From PALSA-505 sp036495485 (GTDB lineage Bacteria; Actinomycetota; Actinomycetes; Streptosporangiales; Streptosporangiaceae), in contig DASXMU010000035.1 in the NCBI GenBank assembly GCA_036495485.1, positions 1 through 23,162 on the forward strand: 23,162 nt of DNA, in the 5' to 3' direction. Below the pieces are notes generated by a model that saw only the letters and a program-made list of their open reading frames with translations, did no database searches and had not been told where the DNA came from. How positions within the stretch are numbered: the first letter of the stretch is position 1; each line of letters opens with the position of its first letter. This document shows positions 1-7,402 of the stretch, in pieces. The position numbers were made by a program, and so were the translations under genes.

Positions 1-456
1 CTGGGCGCGCAGGCGTGGGCCGACGGCGGCGTCCGGCACCCGCGCGACGTCGCGCTCGCGCTCGCGGCCGGGGCGTCGGCGGTCATGATCGGGTCGTGGT
101 TCGCCGGCACGTTCGAGTCGCCGGGGGACGCGTTCCGCGACCCGGACGGCCAGCTGTACAAGGAAAGCTTCGGCATGGCCTCGGCCCGGGCGGTCCGGCT
201 GCGGTCGGCCAGCGACTCGCCGTTCGAGCGGGCCCGCAAAGAGCTGTTCGAGGAGGGCATCTCGGCCGCCAGGATGTACCTGGACCCGCAGCGGCCCGGA
301 GTCGAAGACCTGATCGACGCGATCACCGCCGGGCTGCGCAGCGCCTGCACCTACGCCGGCGCGAAGGATCTGGACGAGCTGCACGAGCGCGCGGTGATCG
401 GGGTGCAGAGCGCGGCCGGCTACACCGAGGGAATGCCGCTGCCGGCGAGCTGGTGA
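1..456 (+). CDS. guaB1: GuaB1-family IMP dehydrogenase-related protein, C-terminal part
   Basis: The window opens inside this gene, so the 5' end is missing; 151 residues are visible in frame from base 1 to a TGA at 454-456. The visible part starts in the IMPDH/GMP reductase barrel: a DGGVR phosphate-loop motif, then an AAGASAVMIGSWFAGT stretch, the typical second phosphate-binding segment. The tail with YKESFGMAS and the closing EGMPLPASW are what I expect of the actinobacterial GuaB1 branch, which family knowledge places as a GMP reductase-like enzyme of purine salvage rather than the biosynthetic IMPDH. The catalytic cysteine loop lies upstream of the window. The gene converges on the alpha/beta hydrolase with only 6 bases between the stop codons. 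Confident on family, less so on exact reaction. Confidence 0.88.
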   Translation: MGAQAWADGGVRHPRDVALALAAGASAVMIGSWFAGTFESPGDAFRDPDGQLYKESFGMASARAVRLRSASDSPFERARKELFEEGISAARMYLDPQRPGVEDLIDAITAGLRSACTYAGAKDLDELHERAVIGVQSAAGYTEGMPLPASW

Positions 457-462
457 CGCTGT

Positions 463-1299
463 TTAGCCGACGGCGCCAGGGGCGGCCGGTGCCGCTGTGC
501 CCGCCCCGTTGCCCGATGGGGTGGCCGTGATCGCCCCGGCGGGGTACACGGCCTGGGTGACCCAGCGGCCGATGCGGTCCACCACCTCCCCGCTGGCGGC
601 GGACTCGGCGTGGCCGAAGCCGGGCAGGACCCACAGCTCCTTCGGCTCCCCCGCCGCCTCGTACAGCTCCTCGGCATGGCCGACCGGGAAGTACAGGTCC
701 TCGTCGCCGTGCACGATGAGCAGCGGGGTGGGCGCGATCAGCGCGGCCGCCTCGGCCGGTGGCATCGGCGCCGGATCCCAGCGCACCGGGTTGATCCTCG
801 TCTTGAGCACGTTCCGGGTGATCAGCCGCCCGGACCGGTGCTCCACCGCCCAGTGCACCCGGCGCATCCGCTCGGTGCCGCGGAAGTACCAGTGCCCGGG
901 GCCGCTCACCGAGACGACAGCGTCCGCGCCGCCGATCAGGGCGGCGTGCCGCAGCACGATGGACGCACCCATGGAGAACCCGACGGTGGCGACCCGCTGG
1001 TAACCGAGTTCCCTGGCGTAGCGGATGGCCACGTCCAGGTCGTAGATCTCGCGGTCGCCCAGCGTGGACAGGCCGCCGGACCTGCCGTGCCCACGGAAGT
1101 CGAAGCTGATCACCCCGTAGGTCTTGTTCAGCCGGGTGGAGATCCGCCACACGGCCGGGCGCTGCCAGGACAGCGTGAACCCGTGCGCGACGATGATGGC
1201 GAGGCCATCGTCACCGGCCAGATGGACGCTGTCGATCGGAACGCCGTCTTCGGACACGAGCGTGCGCACATAGGGAATCGGCCTCGCCATGTTTACCAT
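463..1299 (-). CDS. alpha/beta hydrolase, 278 aa
   Basis: Single-domain alpha/beta hydrolase, probably cytoplasmic since no signal peptide is seen. The nucleophile elbow is GFSMGA with Ser109; HGF near residues 39-41 supplies the oxyanion-hole region; the acid is in HGDEDLYFP (Asp199 or Asp201); the base is His230 in GFGHAE. FDFRGHGRSGG near 66-76 is typical of the family. Substrate cannot be read from sequence; esterase or lipase-like acylglycerol hydrolase are reasonable guesses. The ATG at 1299 is followed by a second ATG three codons later (1290), and neither has a clear ribosome-binding site, so the start is uncertain by 9 bases. The last ~25 residues are low-complexity Gly/Ala/Pro. It is divergent from the cyclase gene. 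Confidence 0.85.
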   Translation of the reverse strand: MVNMARPIPYVRTLVSEDGVPIDSVHLAGDDGLAIIVAHGFTLSWQRPAVWRISTRLNKTYGVISFDFRGHGRSGGLSTLGDREIYDLDVAIRYARELGYQRVATVGFSMGASIVLRHAALIGGADAVVSVSGPGHWYFRGTERMRRVHWAVEHRSGRLITRNVLKTRINPVRWDPAPMPPAEAAALIAPTPLLIVHGDEDLYFPVGHAEELYEAAGEPKELWVLPGFGHAESAASGEVVDRIGRWVTQAVYPAGAITATPSGNGAGTAAPAAPGAVG

Positions 1300-1372
1300 T
1301 CTGCGCGAGGCCGGCCAGTCCCCGGCACCACGGCCGGCCCCAGGTCTTCCGCTGCAGACCCGGCTACGGCAG

Positions 1373-1392
1373 GCTGTTAGCTCTCAAACAGC
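1373..1392. promoter_or_regulatory. inverted repeat in the hydrolase/cyclase divergent intergenic region
   Basis: The 166-base gap between the two divergent genes holds a perfect 6-bp inverted repeat, GCTGTT and AACAGC, separated by 8 bases. It is followed at 1396-1404 by AACT-T-AGTT. Their position between divergent starts makes an operator plausible, but no convincing -10/-35 pair was found, and short repeats of this kind arise by chance. Confidence 0.28.
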
Positions 1393-1465
1393 AGCAACTT
1401 AGTTCGCATACAGCAACAGTTCCCGGGACGGGAATGCCGCCGGGCCGTGCAGGGGAGACGCCATC

Positions 1466-2239
1466 ATGTCCGTGCTCAACGCCCTCATCGACGCCATCCG
1501 CGGTGGGCAGCTCGAAGTGATCGACCTCACCGCTCCGCTCAACGCGGCGACGCCCATACTCAAGCTGCCCGAGCCGTTCGGCAACACCATCCCGTTCAGC
1601 CTGCACGAGATCAGCCGGTACGACGAGCGCGGCCCGGCCTGGTACTGGAACGACATCAGCACGGGCGAGCACACCGGCACCCACTTCGACGCCCCGGTGC
1701 ACTGGGTGACCGGCGCGAACCTGGAGGACGTGGCCCAGGTGCCGCCGCAGCGGCTGATCGCCCAGGCCGCGGTGCTCGACTTCACGCAGCAGGCCGCGGC
1801 CGACCCCGACTTCCTGCTCGAGGTGGGCCACATCAGGCAGTGGGAGCGCGAGCACGGCCCGCTGCCCGAGGGCGGCTGGCTGCTCTACCGCACCGGCTGG
1901 GACGCCCGCTCCGCCAGCCAGGAGGAGTTCCTCAACGCCGACTCCACCGGCCCGCACACGCCGGGCGTCTCGGTGGACTGTGCCCGCTGGCTGGCGACTG
2001 AGGCACCGGTCCAGGGCATCGGGGTGGAGACCGTCGGCACCGACGCCGGGACGGCGCACTCCTTCGACCCGCCGTTCCCCTGCCACTCATCCCTGCTCGG
2101 CGCCGGCAAGTACGGGCTCACCCAGCTGCAGAACCTGGCCAGGCTGCCCGCCCAGGGCGCCGTGGTGATCGCCGGCCCGCTGCCAATCACCGGCGGCTCG
2201 GGCAGCCCATGCCGGGCGCTCGCCCTGGTCGAGTCCTGA
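1466..2239 (+). CDS. cyclase-family (kynurenine formamidase-like) metal-dependent hydrolase, 257 aa
   Basis: Member of the cyclase superfamily (Pfam Cyclase, PF04199), which includes bacterial arylformamidase and isatin hydrolase. The signature HTGTHFDAPVHW spans residues 69-80, giving the usual metal ligands His69, His73, Asp75 and the conserved His79. Further family marks are GVETVGTDAGTAHSFDPPFPCH and the closing AGPLPITGGSGSPCRALAL. Start is ATG at 1466 with an AGGGGAG ribosome-binding site about 8 bases upstream. Its TGA shares a base with the ATG of the next gene, so the two are one transcription unit and probably one pathway. Exact substrate unknown; amide, lactone or cyclic diketone hydrolysis is likely from the family. 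Confidence 0.88.
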   Translation: MSVLNALIDAIRGGQLEVIDLTAPLNAATPILKLPEPFGNTIPFSLHEISRYDERGPAWYWNDISTGEHTGTHFDAPVHWVTGANLEDVAQVPPQRLIAQAAVLDFTQQAAADPDFLLEVGHIRQWEREHGPLPEGGWLLYRTGWDARSASQEEFLNADSTGPHTPGVSVDCARWLATEAPVQGIGVETVGTDAGTAHSFDPPFPCHSSLLGAGKYGLTQLQNLARLPAQGAVVIAGPLPITGGSGSPCRALALVES

Positions 2240-3897
2240 TGCTGGTTGCGCGCGCCGTTGCTGACACCCTCGCCGATCTCGGCGCCGACACGGTGTTCGG
2301 CGTGGTCGGCAGCGGAAACTTCCATGTCACGAACGGGCTGACGGCCCGCGGCGTCCGGTTCATCGCCGCCCGGCACGAGGGCGGCGCGGCCACCATGGCC
2401 GACGCCTGGGCGCGGCTGGCCGGGAAGCCCGGGCTGCTGTCGGTGCACCAGGGGCCGGGGCTGACCAACGCGCTCACCGGCATCACCGAGGCAGCCAAGA
2501 GCCGCACTCCGCTGGTGGTGCTCGCCGCCGATGTCGCGGGCGCGGCCGTGCGGTCCAACTTCCGGATCGACGTGGCCTCGATCGCGACCGCCATCGGCGC
2601 GGTGCCCGAGCGGCTGCACTCACCGGAGTCGGCGGTCGCCGACACCGTGCGCGCCTACCGGACCGCCGTCAGGCAGCGCCGCACCGTGGTGCTGGCCATG
2701 CCGCTGGACGTGCAGGCCGCCCAGTGCGGGCCGCCCCAGGTGCAGGCCGAACCCGCCCCCTCGGCGGCCGCACCGGCGCCGGACGCGGCCGCGGAGCTGG
2801 CCACCGCCCTGGCCGCGGCCGAGCACCCGGTCTTCATCGCCGGGCGCGGTGCACGGACGGCGGCCGCCCGCACGGACCTGGAGAAGCTGGCGGACTCCTG
2901 CGGGGCGCTGCTGGCCACCTCGGCCGCGGCCAAGGGCCTGTTCCGTGGCAACCCGTGGGATCTGGACGTGAGCGGCGGGTTCGCCTCGCCGGTCGCCGCC
3001 GAGCTGATCAAGGGCGCGGACCTGCTGATCGGCTGGGGCTGCTCGCTGAACATGTGGACGATGCGGCACGGCACGCTGATCGGCCCGGGCTGCCAGGTCG
3101 TGCAGGTGGACGACGACGAGGCCGCGATCGGCGCGCACACGCCGGTGCAGTTCGGCGTGGTCGGCGACGTGGCCGAGACGGCGCGCGCGGTCGCCGCCAT
3201 GCTGCCCACGCACGCCGTCGCCGGGTCGCATCCAGCCACCGGCTACCGCTCCCCCAGGATCCGGCAGCGGATCGCCCGCACCGGCCACTGGCGGGACGTG
3301 CCCTACGCCGACGAGAGCGACGGCGACCGGATCGACCCGCGCACGCTGTCCATCGAGCTGGATGACCTGCTGCCGGCCGACCGCCTGGTCGCCGTGGACT
3401 CGGGCAACTTCATGGGCTACCCCAGCATGTTCCTGGCCGTGCCCGACGAGCAGGGGTTCTGCTTCACCCAGGCCTACCAGTCGGTCGGCCTCGGGCTGGC
3501 CTCGGCCGTCGGCTCGGCGGTCGCCCGGCCGGACCGGCTGACCGTGGCCGCGCTCGGCGACGGCGGCGCGCTGATGGGGATCAGCGAGCTGGAGACCGTC
3601 GTGCGGCTCGGGCTGCCCATGGTGATCGTGGTCTACGACGACGAGGCCTACGGGGCCGAGGTGCACCACTTCCAGCCGGACGGTCACCCCATCGAGACGG
3701 TCGCGTTCCCACCGGCCGACATCGCCCAGATCGGGCGCGGCTTCGGCTGTGACGGGGTGACGGTCCGCCGCCGGGAGGACCTCGCCCAGGTCAGCAGCTG
3801 GCTGGACGGTGCCAGGGAGCGCCCGCTGGTGATCGACGCGAAGATCACCAGCAGGCGCGGCTCCTGGTGGCTAGAGGAGGCGTTCCGCGGCCACTAG
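2239..3897 (+). CDS. thiamine diphosphate-dependent enzyme (acetolactate synthase / benzoylformate decarboxylase-like), 552 aa
   Basis: Three-domain ThDP enzyme. The N-terminal pyrimidine-binding domain (about 1-165) carries the cofactor-activating Glu47 in RHEGGAATMADAWARL. A central nucleotide-fold domain follows (about 185-310). The C-terminal pyrophosphate domain has GDG at 440-442 and then VVYDDEAYGAEVHHF in place of the usual Asn-containing end of the metal motif. Acetolactate synthase, benzoylformate decarboxylase and oxalyl-CoA decarboxylase are all in this superfamily, and I cannot pick one. The open frame extends ten codons upstream to 2209, but the ATG at 2239 overlaps the cyclase stop (TGATG) and the family N-terminus begins there, so I chose it. 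Co-translation with a cyclase-family hydrolase points to a small catabolic module for a keto acid or ring-opened compound. Confidence 0.87.
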   Translation: MLVARAVADTLADLGADTVFGVVGSGNFHVTNGLTARGVRFIAARHEGGAATMADAWARLAGKPGLLSVHQGPGLTNALTGITEAAKSRTPLVVLAADVAGAAVRSNFRIDVASIATAIGAVPERLHSPESAVADTVRAYRTAVRQRRTVVLAMPLDVQAAQCGPPQVQAEPAPSAAAPAPDAAAELATALAAAEHPVFIAGRGARTAAARTDLEKLADSCGALLATSAAAKGLFRGNPWDLDVSGGFASPVAAELIKGADLLIGWGCSLNMWTMRHGTLIGPGCQVVQVDDDEAAIGAHTPVQFGVVGDVAETARAVAAMLPTHAVAGSHPATGYRSPRIRQRIARTGHWRDVPYADESDGDRIDPRTLSIELDDLLPADRLVAVDSGNFMGYPSMFLAVPDEQGFCFTQAYQSVGLGLASAVGSAVARPDRLTVAALGDGGALMGISELETVVRLGLPMVIVVYDDEAYGAEVHHFQPDGHPIETVAFPPADIAQIGRGFGCDGVTVRRREDLAQVSSWLDGARERPLVIDAKITSRRGSWWLEEAFRGH

Positions 3898-3998
3898 CTG
3901 CGTGGCCAGCGAGCGACCGCGGAACCCCTCTCCACAGCCCAGCGGGCAGCCGGAGCGGTCGTCCGGCCGGAGCGAGGCTGGGCTGGGCCTGGGCGGCG

Positions 3999-5237
3999 TC
4001 AGGTGCAGGCGCCGTCGCTGGTCCAGGCGCCGGATGGGCCGCCCGGCACCTCGTCGTCGTTCCACTGGTTGGCGGTCCACTCATCGCCGTTGAAGGAGAC
4101 CTGGCTGCCGCTGTTGTAGGCGACGTTATTGGCCCAGGGGGCCGCCGTGCAGCCGGTGGGCGGCGGCGTGCTGGTGGGCGGCGGGGGCGGCGGGTTCACC
4201 GGCGCCTGGTTGGCGAAGGCGACCGTGAAGGCGGTGAAGTCCCAGGAGTTCTGCGGGACGCTGCTGCACTCGCCCGAGAGCTGGCCGTTGTTGTCCGGCG
4301 GGTTGCACTCCCGGTCGCGGTTGACCGACCAGAACGTGTACCGGCTGAGCCCTGCGCTCTGGGCGAAGGTCAGCACGGTCTGGAAATCGCTCTGGGAGAA
4401 AAACTCGGCGCTGTCTGTCCGGCCGTTCATGCCGGAGTACCCCTCGCGCGCATAGGCCTGCGCGCTGGTCCAGCCGAACGTGCTCATCAGCTGGGCGTTG
4501 AAGTCCTGCAGAGCGGTGACCTGGGAGGAGCCGCCGCTGAACCCGTTGTCGAACGGCATGATCGTGTAGTCGTTGGGCGTGAAGTTCAGGCTCTTGGCCT
4601 CGTCGAGCAGCAGCCCGCCGAAGAAGTTGGCCCCGGTGGGCGTCGTCGGCAGGGTGATCGACACGAACAGGCCGGGGTTGTTCTGCTGGAGTATCTGGGC
4701 CGCGCCGAGCTCGTTCGCGATCGCGGAGGAGCTCTCGATCTCCGGCTCCTCCAGGTCGAAGTCGAACGCGTGCAGGCCATACTTGGTGACCACCTGCTGG
4801 TAGGCCGCTGCCGTGGCCGACGCCGACCCGCAGACCTGGCCGAGCTTGGTCCCGTTGGCGCCGCCCATCGACACGATGACGTCGCCGCCGCTGGACCGGA
4901 TCCCGTTGATCACACCGGCCACCTGCGTGTCGGAGGAGACCGCGTCGGTTCCGTTCCAGGCCGGGGTGCAGGCGCTGCCGTCGGCCAGGATGAAGGCCAT
5001 GTCGAACGCCTTCTGGCCGGTGGCCGACATCGCCGCGCTCAGGTCGGGCCCGCTGGAGTCGAGCACGCTGTAGTAGGGCGCCGATTCGTACCAGCTGAGG
5101 GACAGGGCCGTCTGGTGAGTGACCCCCGCCGCGAAGGCGGTGCCCGCGCCGGCAATGGCGAGGAGGACCGCCGCAACGATGGCGGTCACCGTCCGCGGTC
5201 GTGTCCCACGCGACTGAGTGAGTGGGGTTCGATCCAC
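3999..5237 (-). CDS. secreted GH18 chitinase with C-terminal chitin-binding module, 412 aa
   Basis: Extracellular endochitinase-type protein. Residues 1-36 form a signal peptide with Arg-rich n-region, a hydrophobic VTAIVAAVLLAIAGAGTAF core and an AFA-AG cleavage site. The GH18 barrel follows: the SxGG strand is IVSMGGANG (Ser123), and the active-site strand reads FDFDLEE at 158-164, giving Asp159, Asp161 and catalytic Glu163. The first Asp of the usual DxxDxDxE motif is replaced by His156. A Pro-rich linker (about 346-361) leads to a CBM5/12-type module with APWANNVAYNSGSQVSFNG and WTANQW. The start is GTG at 5237, chosen for the AAGGAGGGA ribosome-binding site just upstream. It has its own promoter and operator and lies downstream of the ammonium transporter on the same strand. 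It converges with the ThDP gene. Confidence 0.92.
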   Translation of the reverse strand: MDRTPLTQSRGTRPRTVTAIVAAVLLAIAGAGTAFAAGVTHQTALSLSWYESAPYYSVLDSSGPDLSAAMSATGQKAFDMAFILADGSACTPAWNGTDAVSSDTQVAGVINGIRSSGGDVIVSMGGANGTKLGQVCGSASATAAAYQQVVTKYGLHAFDFDLEEPEIESSSAIANELGAAQILQQNNPGLFVSITLPTTPTGANFFGGLLLDEAKSLNFTPNDYTIMPFDNGFSGGSSQVTALQDFNAQLMSTFGWTSAQAYAREGYSGMNGRTDSAEFFSQSDFQTVLTFAQSAGLSRYTFWSVNRDRECNPPDNNGQLSGECSSVPQNSWDFTAFTVAFANQAPVNPPPPPPTSTPPPTGCTAAPWANNVAYNSGSQVSFNGDEWTANQWNDDEVPGGPSGAWTSDGACT

Positions 5238-5281
5238 ATTCCCTCCTTCGGGACGCCAAGGCCACCACGAAGCCCGTAACG

Positions 5282-5308
5282 AACTAATAGGAAAGTTTCC
5301 TATTAGTT
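5282..5308. promoter_or_regulatory. perfect 27-bp operator palindrome upstream of chitinase
   Basis: Two perfect 13-base arms, AACTAATAGGAAA and TTTCCTATTAGTT, flank a single central base. It is markedly AT-rich against its surroundings. It begins about one turn downstream of the predicted -10 box, at about +2 of the predicted transcript, and ends 44 bases before the GTG start: the position expected of a repressor operator. From memory, the AGGAAA-n-TTTCCT core resembles palindromes before actinomycete glycoside hydrolase genes controlled by ROK-family repressors such as CsnR; that identity is unverified. Confidence 0.75.
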
Positions 5309-5316
5309 AATTCGCA

Positions 5317-5345
5317 ATCGTAGTAACATGACTGCTCTCAGTCAA
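5317..5345 (-). promoter_or_regulatory. predicted housekeeping promoter of the chitinase gene
   Basis: On the minus strand, TTGACT (5345-5340) and TACGAT (5322-5317) are separated by exactly 17 bases. This fits the housekeeping sigma consensus of actinomycetes (TTGAC, then TAnnnT). A transcript would start near 5310, right at the edge of the 27-bp palindrome, giving a leader of roughly 70 bases. Confidence 0.65.
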
Positions 5346-5381
5346 CGGTGAGAGCGGCACCCGGATGAAGCAGGCGGATCT

Positions 5382-6803
5382 TTACCTTGTGGCGCTCGTG
5401 TCGTCACCCCTGTCGCTTGGCACCTTCTCGGGTTCGGGGGCGTTCGGGACCGTGATCGCGGGCCCGGAGCCCGCGCCGACGCGGACCAGCTCCTCGGACG
5501 GGTACACCTCTTCGCCGTGCACCGCGACGTCACCGATCTCAAGGTCGGCGTCGGGGATCCGGAGCTTGGTGAACAGCCCGATGCCCTTGAGGATGAGGAA
5601 GGTGACCAGGGCGTCCCAGACGATGATGGTCAGCGCCGCACCGGCCTGGATGGCCAGCTCCCTGGGGTGGCCGTAGAAGAGACCCGCGCCGGAGACCGAT
5701 GGGTTCTTACCGAGGCCGAGGTACACGATCATCTTCGGGTCGGCGAACAGGCCGACCATCAGGCCGCCGAGCAGGCCAGCGATGCCGTGCGTATAGACGA
5801 CGCCCAGCGCGTCGTCGACCCTGGTGAACGGCCAGACGTACTGGGGCAGGTAGGTCCAGGCTACCCAGACGACGCCCGAGGCGACGAGCCCGATCACGAT
5901 GGCGCCGACGCCGGTCACGTAACCGGCCGCCGGGGTGATGCAGACCAGGCCGCAGATCATGCCGTTGATCCCGCCGAGGAAGGTCGGCTTGCGTTCCCGG
6001 CTGAACGCCATGTCCATGATGATCCAGGTCATCATCGCGACGGCGGTCGCCAGGTTGGTGTTGACCACGGCGGCAGCCGCATCCACTCCGGCGAAGTACG
6101 GGTCACCACCGTTGAACCCGTTCCAGCCCAGCCACAGGATGCCCGCGCCCACCGCGACGAACAGCAGGTTGTTCGGGACCGCGTGGTCGCGGTCGCGCTT
6201 GAGCCTGGGCCCGATGACCGCGGCCGCGGTGAAGCCGGACACGCCGGCCGCCAGGTGGATGACGTACCCGCCGCTGTAGTCCAGCGCGCCCTTGCCGGCC
6301 CAGAAGCCGCCGCCCCACAGCATGAAGGCGTTGACCGTGTAGGCGAAGGTGATCCACAGCGGCACGAAAATCAGCCAGACCTTGAACTTGATCCGGCCGA
6401 TCACGCTGCCGATGAACAGGATCGGGGTGATCGCGGCGAACACGAACTGGAAGTAGGCGAGCGAGGACTCGGGGAACCGGAACTTCGGCATCAGCCCTTT
6501 CAGCATCGGGATGACCGCCTGCCCCTGCTCGCTGCCCGGGCCCAGGATCGCGCCCGGCTTGCCGAGGAAGGTGTGGATCCACGGTTCGCCGAAGCCCATC
6601 TTGAAGGCCCACAGGACCCAGACGATGAGCGTGAGGCAGAACGTGCTGAACACCATCAGCACCGTGTTCATCGCCCACTTGCGCTGGACGATACCGCCGT
6701 ACAGGACGGCGATGGCCGGGATGCTCATCAGCCCGACGAGCGTCGCCGCTGTCAGCTGCCAGGCGTTGTCCCCGGAACTCAGCCAGCTTGGATAGGGAAC
6801 CAC
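5382..6803 (-). CDS. amt: ammonium transporter Amt, 473 aa
   Basis: Integral membrane ammonium channel of the Amt/Mep/Rh family, with about eleven hydrophobic segments. The twin pore histidines are visible as His183 in YVIHLAAGVSGF and His339 in YTHGIAGLLGG. Other family marks are VLYGGIVQRKWAMNT and LWLGWNGFNGG. The C-terminal cytoplasmic tail (about 425-473) is rich in acidic residues and proline. Start is GTG at 6803, preceded by GGAGG. A glnK gene normally follows amt in actinobacteria (amtB-glnK-glnD), but here the next gene downstream is the chitinase, so the PII partner must be elsewhere. GlnR-like boxes lie about 150-190 bases upstream. Confidence 0.95.
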   Translation of the reverse strand: MVPYPSWLSSGDNAWQLTAATLVGLMSIPAIAVLYGGIVQRKWAMNTVLMVFSTFCLTLIVWVLWAFKMGFGEPWIHTFLGKPGAILGPGSEQGQAVIPMLKGLMPKFRFPESSLAYFQFVFAAITPILFIGSVIGRIKFKVWLIFVPLWITFAYTVNAFMLWGGGFWAGKGALDYSGGYVIHLAAGVSGFTAAAVIGPRLKRDRDHAVPNNLLFVAVGAGILWLGWNGFNGGDPYFAGVDAAAAVVNTNLATAVAMMTWIIMDMAFSRERKPTFLGGINGMICGLVCITPAAGYVTGVGAIVIGLVASGVVWVAWTYLPQYVWPFTRVDDALGVVYTHGIAGLLGGLMVGLFADPKMIVYLGLGKNPSVSGAGLFYGHPRELAIQAGAALTIIVWDALVTFLILKGIGLFTKLRIPDADLEIGDVAVHGEEVYPSEELVRVGAGSGPAITVPNAPEPEKVPSDRGDDTSATR

Positions 6804-6929
6804 CGCGCCTCCGTACTTTCCTGGCCGGAAACACGCCCTACGGCGAGCTGCCGGGGAAGGGGCCGCCGGAGGTCCAGGCCGCGGGCGCCCTGGGTAGCCC
6901 GGACGGCCGCTTCGCTGTCCTTCAGAACA

Positions 6930-6990
6930 CCTATAGATCTCCCAGATCCGGGTTTCGGGCCTATTTCCCGTTCGTTACGCGTGCGGTAAC
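6930..6990 (-). promoter_or_regulatory. GlnR-like nitrogen-control boxes and possible -10 of amt
   Basis: Read on the minus strand toward amt: GTTAC (6990-6986), 7 bases, GTAAC (6978-6974), 6 bases, GAAAT (6967-6963), 6 bases, GAAAC (6956-6952). The actinomycete GlnR consensus is alternating GTnAC and GAAAC boxes spaced by 6 bases, so the last three boxes fit and the first is one base off. A TATAGG hexamer at 6935-6930 could be the -10, which puts the boxes where an activator binds. The order (two GTnAC then two GAAA-type) differs from the strict alternation, so the call is moderate. Confidence 0.5.
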
Positions 6991-7171
6991 GCACCTGGCA
7001 GGCTGGATACCAGGCGAGGCTTATTCAAAACCTTCCGCTTCGCCAACATATCCGCAGGTCAGAGCCCTTTACCAAAATGATCTTGTGGGTGTTTTAATAA
7101 GTCTCGTGTTTCATGCCTGTTTCGGGCGGACCTTATTTCGGAATCCGAAAAGCATCAAACAGCACCGCCGG
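6991..7171. other. AT-rich non-coding stretch upstream of amt
   Basis: No convincing gene is seen between the amt control region and the mobile-element boundary. The stretch from about 7021 to 7150 is clearly richer in A and T than its surroundings. It contains a perfect palindrome at 7136-7150, TTTCGGA and TCCGAAA around one central base, only about 20 bases from the left target duplication. It could be an operator or just a structured spot. Confidence 0.4.
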
Positions 7172-7182
7172 GCACTAACTGC
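7172..7182 (+). repeat. left copy of 11-bp direct repeat (putative target-site duplication)
   Basis: GCACTAACTGC, identical to 8880-8890 and in the same orientation. The inverted repeats start right at its inner edge. The shared outer bases make the true duplication 9 to 11 bp. Confidence 0.65.
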
Positions 7183-7249
7183 AGGGATCGGATCTACTTG
7201 GCCACTCGGTGGCTACTTGGCCAGATGCCACTTTGCAGCTACTTGGCCA
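7182..7249 (+). repeat. left terminal inverted repeat with three CTACTTGGCCA copies
   Basis: The tip reads CAGGGATCGGATCTACTT and continues into GGCCA. Exact copies of CTACTTGGCCA lie at 7194-7204, 7213-7223 and 7239-7249. The first 48 bases align without gaps to the reverse complement of 8833-8880. Confidence 0.65.
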
Positions 7250-7350
7250 CTCCGGGCGCTGGCCTGGGTTTCCGGTTACCAGATGTTAGCTCGTGCCCGG
7301 CGCGGTTGGTGCGGGGGCGAGCCAGGGGACGGGGCAGGAACAGGGCTAGC

Positions 7351-7392
7351 TGCGGGAACTCCCGGGCCAGATCAGACCGGGGGCTCCCGCAG
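7351..7392 (-). terminator. hairpin downstream of the DUF6221 gene
   Basis: CTGCGGGA (7351-7358) pairs perfectly with TCCCGCAG (7385-7392), with a nested CCCGG/CCGGG stem inside. It lies 10 bases past the DUF6221 stop on the minus strand, so it may end the three-gene transcript. There is no U-tract. A second small hairpin, GCCTGG with CCAGGC, overlaps the stop codon at 7397-7414. Confidence 0.45.
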
Positions 7393-7402
7393 CCGTGCCT
7401 GG

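Noticed and set aside
3914..3961. CGACCGC and GCGGTCG as a terminator between the ThDP and chitinase genes
   Set aside because: The 7-bp arms are separated by 34 bases and there is no U-tract; too weak to call.
3867..5279. 470-codon plus-strand open frame opposite the chitinase
   Set aside because: The minus strand has a signal peptide, GH18 motifs and a chitin-binding module; the plus frame is Gly/Arg/Val-rich with no family motif, a usual shadow in GC-rich DNA.
5238..5381. DasR-type site before the chitinase
   Set aside because: No TGGTCTAGACCA-like sequence is present; only the unrelated 27-bp palindrome was found.
5517..6989. 490-codon plus-strand open frame opposite amt
   Set aside because: Mirror frame of a clear transporter; composition dominated by Asp, Arg and Gly with no recognisable domain.
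7194..7249. Three CTACTTGGCCA copies as a CRISPR-like array
   Set aside because: Repeats are 11 bp with 8- and 15-base spacers, and occur inverted at the far end; they fit transposon ends, not CRISPR.
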